From contig JAFLCT010000014.1 in the NCBI GenBank assembly GCA_017302335.1, positions 1 through 37,750 of the forward strand: 37,750 nt of DNA, in the 5' to 3' direction. Below the pieces are notes generated by a model that did no database searches, had not been told where the DNA came from, and worked only from the letters and a program-made list of their open reading frames with translations. How positions within the stretch are numbered: position 1 is the first letter of the stretch; each line of letters begins with the position of its first letter. This DNA comes from Caulobacterales bacterium (GTDB taxonomy: Bacteria > Pseudomonadota > Alphaproteobacteria > Caulobacterales > Caulobacteraceae). The position numbers and the translations under genes were made by a program. Positions 34,704-37,750 of the stretch are shown here, in pieces.

Positions 34704-35071
34704 TCCAGGGCGCCCTTCTTCCATTCGTAGATGAATCCGACCGTCAGAACGCCCAGGAAGACCATCATCGACCAGAAGGCGAACACCATGCCGCCGCGCG
34801 ACAGGTCGAACATCGACACCGCCCACGGGAACAGGAAGGCCACTTCCAGATCGAAGATGATGAACAGGATCGACACCAGATAGAAGCGCACGTCGAACTT
34901 CATGCGCGCGTCGTCGAAGGCGTTGAAGCCGCACTCATAGGCCGACAGCTTTTCCGTGTCGGGGTTCTTCGGCGCCAGGACGGCGGCGGCCAGCATGAAG
35001 CCCAGGCCCAGCACGGCGGCGATGCCGGCGAAGATCACCACCGGCAGATATTCCAGAAGGAATGCGTTCAT
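34694..35071 (-). CDS. nuoA: NADH-quinone oxidoreductase subunit A
   Basis: A three-helix membrane subunit next to NuoH; first gene of the operon. The 125-residue protein has the conserved loop [20 protein letters not shown] with the key cysteine, followed by [20 protein letters not shown]. The open frame extends upstream, but the ATG at 35071 gives the family N-terminus and has GAGG about 9 bases upstream. It is divergent from the AbgT-family transporter gene, with about 200 bases between the starts. Confidence 0.96.
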   Translation of the reverse strand: MNAFLLEYLPVVIFAGIAAVLGLGFMLAAAVLAPKNPDTEKLSAYECGFNAFDDARMKFDVRFYLVSILFIIFDLEVAFLFPWAVSMFDLSRGGMVFAFWSMMVFLGVLTVGFIYEWKKGALEWE

Positions 35072-35112
35072 TCGCGTGCACCTCGTCCGCCGGGGAGAGG
35101 CGGATTCGGCGT

Positions 35113-35141
35113 CTTCTAGCCCCAAGCCGCGTGGGGTTCAA
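35113..35141 (-). promoter_or_regulatory. Likely promoter of the nuo operon
   Basis: On the minus strand TTGAAC (35141-35136) and TAGAAG (35118-35113) are 17 bases apart, giving a start near 35106 and a leader of about 35 bases. The -35 lies in the inverted repeat GGGTT-TG-AACCC, and the spacer has CCCCA/TGGGG arms, which may form an operator. Confidence 0.55.
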
Positions 35142-35275
35142 ACCCGCGCCGTCAAAGGATTTTGTTGCGAACCATTCTCAGCGCTTCGGACAGAATGTCG
35201 CGGGTGCGGCGGCTTGCCGTCCAACGACAATACCTTCCCAATGATCGGCTTCGCCCACCGACATGGAAATCGCGT

Positions 35276-36862
35276 ATGAAACCCGGCAGCCGCGTGCTGA
35301 ACGCCATCGAAAGCATCGGCAATCGCCTGCCGGACCCCGTCTTCCTCTTCCTGTGGTTCATTGTCGCCCTGATCGCCCTCAGCCTCGTCGGCTCCGGCCT
35401 GGGCTGGTCGGCGGTCAACCCCGTCAGCGGCGAGGTCATGCAGGCCAAGAGCCTATTGTCGTCAGAAAACCTGACGAAGCTGCTCATCGGTATGCCCAAG
35501 ACCCTGGCTGAGTTCCCGCCTCTGGGCATTGTGATCACCATCATCTACGGCGCGTCGGTGGCCGAACGGGCAGGTCTGTTCACCACGGCCATCCGTGGGG
35601 CGTTGTTGAATGCGCCGCGTTTCGTGCTGACGCCGATCGTGGCCATCACCGGCATGATGTCCCACCACGCCTCGGACGCCGCCTATGTCGTGGTCATTCC
35701 CCTGGCGGCCGTGATGTTCGCCGCCGCCGGAAGACACCCGCTGGCGGGCCTGGCGGCGGGCTTCGCCGCCGTATCGGGCGGATATGCCGGCAATCTGTTT
35801 CCAGGCTCGCAGGACGCGCTGTTGCTGGGCATCACCGAACCGGCTGCGCGGCTGATCGACCCGTCCTATGCGGTGAACATCGCGGGCAACTGGTTCTTCA
35901 TCGCCGGGGTGGTGTTCGTCTTCACCCCCATCATCTGGTTCCTGACCGACCGGGTGATCGAGCCGCGGCTGGGTCCCTGGATCCCGGTCGGCGAACAGGC
36001 GCCGCGCACCGAAGAGAAGATCCCCCTGACCGCTGGCGAGAAGACGGGCCTGGCCCGGGCCGGTCTGGTCGTCCTGGGCATGGTCGCCCTGTGGGCCGCC
36101 ATCACCTTCTTGCCCGGATCGCCCTTCGTCGACGCCGACGCCGCCCCGGAGCAGAAGTTCAACCCGCTGTTTCGATCCCTGATCGCCTTCTTCGCCGTCA
36201 CCTTCTTCCTGGCGGGCGCGGCCTTCGGCACCGGCTCCGGCTCGGTCAAGTCGCACCGAGACCTTGTGCGGATGATGCGCGAGGGCATCCAGCAACTGGC
36301 GCCCTATATCGTTCTGGTCTTCTTCGCCGCCCACTTCGTGGCCATGTTCAACTGGTCGGGCCTGGGACCGATCCTGGCGGTCAACGCCGCCGAGGGGCTG
36401 AAATCCATCAACCTGCCGGCGCCGATCCTGCTGATCTCGGTCGTGCTGGTGTCGTGCTTCTTCGACCTGTTCATCGGCTCGGCGTCGGCCAAATGGTCGG
36501 CGCTGGCGCCCATCGTGGTGCCGATGTTCATGCTGTTGGGCATCAGCCCGGAGATGACGACCGCCGCCTATCGCATGGGCGATTCGGTCACCAACATCGC
36601 CACGCCGCTGATGAGCTACTTCCCGTTGATCCTGACCTTCGCCCAGCGCTGGGATCCCAGATTCGGTCTCGGCTCGCTGATGGCGACCATGGCGCCCTAC
36701 GCCATGTCCTTCCTGTGCGCGGGCCTGACGATGGTGGCGCTGTGGGTGGCGTTGGACCTGCCGTTGGGACCGGGCGCGGGCGTGCATTATGTGCTGCCGA
36801 CGCCCGCGGAAGCCGCCGCCGCGCCGACCGCGACGACGCCCGCGATGATCCCGGCGAAATAA
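35276..36862 (+). CDS. AbgT-family transporter
   Basis: The 528-residue polytopic inner-membrane protein belongs to the AbgT family, whose studied members import p-aminobenzoyl-glutamate (AbgT) or export sulfonamides and p-aminobenzoate (YdaH, MtrF). Family features are the N-terminal NRLPDPVFLFLWF, ITGMMSHHASDAAYVVVIPL, the first re-entrant loop SGGYAGNLFPGSQDALL, and near the end LFIGSASAKWSALAPIVVPM and RMGDSVTNIATPLMSYFP. Which substrate is moved cannot be told from the sequence. The C-terminal tail is Ala/Pro-rich. The ATG at 35276 is chosen by the family start; its ribosome binding site is weak. Confidence 0.9.
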   Translation: MKPGSRVLNAIESIGNRLPDPVFLFLWFIVALIALSLVGSGLGWSAVNPVSGEVMQAKSLLSSENLTKLLIGMPKTLAEFPPLGIVITIIYGASVAERAGLFTTAIRGALLNAPRFVLTPIVAITGMMSHHASDAAYVVVIPLAAVMFAAAGRHPLAGLAAGFAAVSGGYAGNLFPGSQDALLLGITEPAARLIDPSYAVNIAGNWFFIAGVVFVFTPIIWFLTDRVIEPRLGPWIPVGEQAPRTEEKIPLTAGEKTGLARAGLVVLGMVALWAAITFLPGSPFVDADAAPEQKFNPLFRSLIAFFAVTFFLAGAAFGTGSGSVKSHRDLVRMMREGIQQLAPYIVLVFFAAHFVAMFNWSGLGPILAVNAAEGLKSINLPAPILLISVVLVSCFFDLFIGSASAKWSALAPIVVPMFMLLGISPEMTTAAYRMGDSVTNIATPLMSYFPLILTFAQRWDPRFGLGSLMATMAPYAMSFLCAGLTMVALWVALDLPLGPGAGVHYVLPTPAEAAAAPTATTPAMIPAK

Positions 36863-36875
36863 GCGTTCGACGCGC

Positions 36876-36904
36876 TTGACAGGCCGAGGGGGTCCCGCCT
36901 AAAC
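36876..36904 (+). promoter_or_regulatory. Promoter of tRNA-Asp
   Basis: A perfect TTGACA (36876-36881) and CTAAAC (36899-36904) are 17 bases apart, with a GC-rich stretch after the -10. Transcription would start near 36911, about 36 bases before the mature tRNA. Confidence 0.6.
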
Positions 36905-36946
36905 GACGCCCCTCGCCGAGACGCGCAAGCGCTTCGGCCGGGAAAC

Positions 36947-37023
36947 GCGGGTGTAGCTCAGTTGGTTAGAGTGCCGGCCTGTCACGCCGGAGGTCGCGGG
37001 TTCGAGCCCCGTCACTCGCGCCA
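36947..37023 (+). tRNA. tRNA-Asp (anticodon GTC)
   Basis: A 77-base cloverleaf with encoded CCA. The acceptor stem GCGGGTG pairs with CACTCGC (one G-T), the anticodon stem CCGGC/GCCGG closes the loop CTGTCAC, giving GTC, and the T arm has GGTTCGAGCCC. Its 3' end is the left part of an inverted repeat and borders AT-richer sequence of foreign character. Confidence 0.97.
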
Positions 37024-37057
37024 CTTTTTCCTATTATAAATCAGGAAGAAGTGGCGC
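37018..37057. repeat. Inverted repeat that includes the tRNA-Asp 3' end
   Basis: Two 15-base arms (37018-37032 and 37043-37057) match as inverted repeats with one mismatch around a 10-base AT-rich centre. The left arm begins with the last six bases of tRNA-Asp (GCGCCA). It could be a hairpin at the transcript end or part of an attachment site of an integrated element. Confidence 0.6.
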
Positions 37058-37080
37058 ACCGCCGCCCGAGATATGGGCCG

Positions 37081-37111
37081 CATTCAAAATCCATTCAAAC
37101 TGCCATTCAAA
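37081..37111. repeat. Three direct copies of CATTCAAA
   Basis: CATTCAAA occurs at 37081-37088, 37092-37099 and 37104-37111, with start-to-start distances of 11 and 12 bases, so the copies lie on about the same face of the helix. Such arrays are common protein-binding sites. Confidence 0.6.
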
Positions 37112-37136
37112 CTTTTGTCGCCACAGCGGGCGTAAT

Positions 37137-37750
37137 TTATCGCCGCCTGATGGGCGTTCTGTCCGATTCCATAACCAGCACACCACCTCGCATCACGCGG
37201 GTCTGCCGAACTAAGCTGGTCGAACTGTAGTCGGCTCTGAAAGACACGCTGAAAAGTTCCTCCGGCCGACACTCATAGGTGTCGAAGACCGCGGAGAGAA
37301 ATTCTAGGTCCTCGAGGCTGTGTGGTGCCGGCTCCGGATTATTTCTCGGACTCGGAACGGTGCGAGGGAACAGATAGAGACATGGCGGAGGAAGCTCATG
37401 CTGGCCGACAGCCGTCATGCGCTCTGGCTCAAACTCGAGCTTAGGACATGGCCTGACCACGGTCCCGCAGACCATGTCCCAGATAATGAGACCATCGACT
37501 TGCTTTTCCTTGTCGATGATCTCTGCTCCCAAACGAACATGGATCCCCGACCAAGCATTACGTTGTGGGTCCGCTCCTGGGTTCTGGCAAATGCTCCAGA
37601 TGTAAAACTCTTGGGCGTGTGGGGGACGCTCGAAGATGTTCGTGTTGTTGCCGTCCAGACAGCCTTTCAACTCAACAACCGCTAGCCTTCCCGACGGCAT
37701 CCGGATCTCATAATCGAACCGGTTCTGACCTCCAGCGGAGTGACGTGACC
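37137..37750 (-). CDS. Possible PD-(D/E)XK nuclease, foreign origin (N-terminus cut by window edge)
   Basis: The frame is open from the right edge (37748 codon) to TAA at 37139-37137, about 203 residues; the true start is outside the window, and the ATG at 37700 is probably internal because RFDYEIR precedes it in frame. The segment FDYEIRMPSGRLAVVELKG has an aspartate followed, 14 residues on, by the E-L-K of a D...ExK nuclease core. Further on come QVDGLIIWDMVCGT and RPCPKLEFEP. A restriction-endonuclease-like role is a guess; I recognise no family. Codons such as TTG, AAA, CTA and GTT are frequent, unlike the GC-rich neighbours, which suggests horizontal transfer. Confidence 0.45.
   Translation of the reverse strand, partial: SRHSAGGQNRFDYEIRMPSGRLAVVELKGCLDGNNTNIFERPPHAQEFYIWSICQNPGADPQRNAWSGIHVRLGAEIIDKEKQVDGLIIWDMVCGTVVRPCPKLEFEPERMTAVGQHELPPPCLYLFPRTVPSPRNNPEPAPHSLEDLEFLSAVFDTYECRPEELFSVSFRADYSSTSLVRQTRVMRGGVLVMESDRTPIRRR

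Noticed and set aside
35128..35151. tRNA T-arm-like sequence GTGGG-GTTCAAA-CCCGC upstream of nuoA
   Set aside because: No acceptor, D or anticodon arm can be formed around it, and the sequence is better explained as the -35 region of the nuo promoter.
36918..36941. GC-rich hairpin after the AbgT-family gene as intrinsic terminator
   Set aside because: Stem GCCGA/TCGGC with inner GCGC pairs is not followed by a T run, and it sits in the leader of tRNA-Asp.

Overview
The window is GC-rich, densely coded alphaproteobacterial DNA, most likely from the family Caulobacteraceae (Brevundimonas or a close relative). The evidence is the gene content and order (sidA-dnaE, lolCD, proS, mce, rnj, coaX, birA, then a full nuo operon read in reverse), the GTTC-N7-GTTC type of LexA box, the short proline--tRNA ligase and the class I PHA synthase. 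The assignment rests on sequence features and remembered synteny, not on a database search.

Left part (1-5,485): the N-terminal two thirds of recJ, then glpX and a small lipoprotein gene, all on the minus strand. Divergent from these are phaC and a coupled four-helix membrane protein, followed by tRNA-Pro(TGG). A GFA-type zinc protein gene converges on the tRNA.

SOS segment (5,126-9,345): a 29-codon gene at 8,970-9,059 has the length, location and membrane-helix character of Caulobacter SidA, the SOS-induced division inhibitor. Its stop overlaps the dnaE start (ATGA), and dnaE in turn overlaps the GFA gene. Upstream is a TTGACG-N17-TAGAAC promoter covered by two tandem LexA boxes. A 38-codon lysine-rich protein gene lies divergently. 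The window therefore seems to put the replicative polymerase in one transcription unit with a DNA-damage checkpoint peptide.

Middle (9,349-19,216): lolD, lolC/E and proS form an overlapping minus-strand unit. A divergent plus-strand gene for a two-helix membrane protein follows. Next come a DUF1467 protein, methylmalonyl-CoA epimerase, a secreted M28 peptidase, ribonuclease J, type III pantothenate kinase and biotin ligase, all on the minus strand.

Complex I (19,220-35,071): all 14 nuo genes, nuoA to nuoN, run on the minus strand with gaps of a few bases or overlaps; the one larger gap is 63 bp between nuoJ and nuoI. Five small extra genes sit inside: a four-helix protein (C/D), a 62-residue soluble protein (D/E), a two-helix protein (E/F) and two lipoproteins (F/G and H/I). 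A TTGAAC-N17-TAGAAG promoter lies just upstream of nuoA. The run continues into birA, coaX and rnj without an evident terminator.

Right end (35,276-37,750): an AbgT-family transporter, then tRNA-Asp(GTC) with its own TTGACA promoter. Base composition drops right after the tRNA. An inverted repeat containing the tRNA 3' end, a triple CATTCAAA repeat and the 3' part of a foreign-looking gene with a D...ExK nuclease-like motif suggest the edge of an integrated island. No gene-free stretch exceeds 300 bases.
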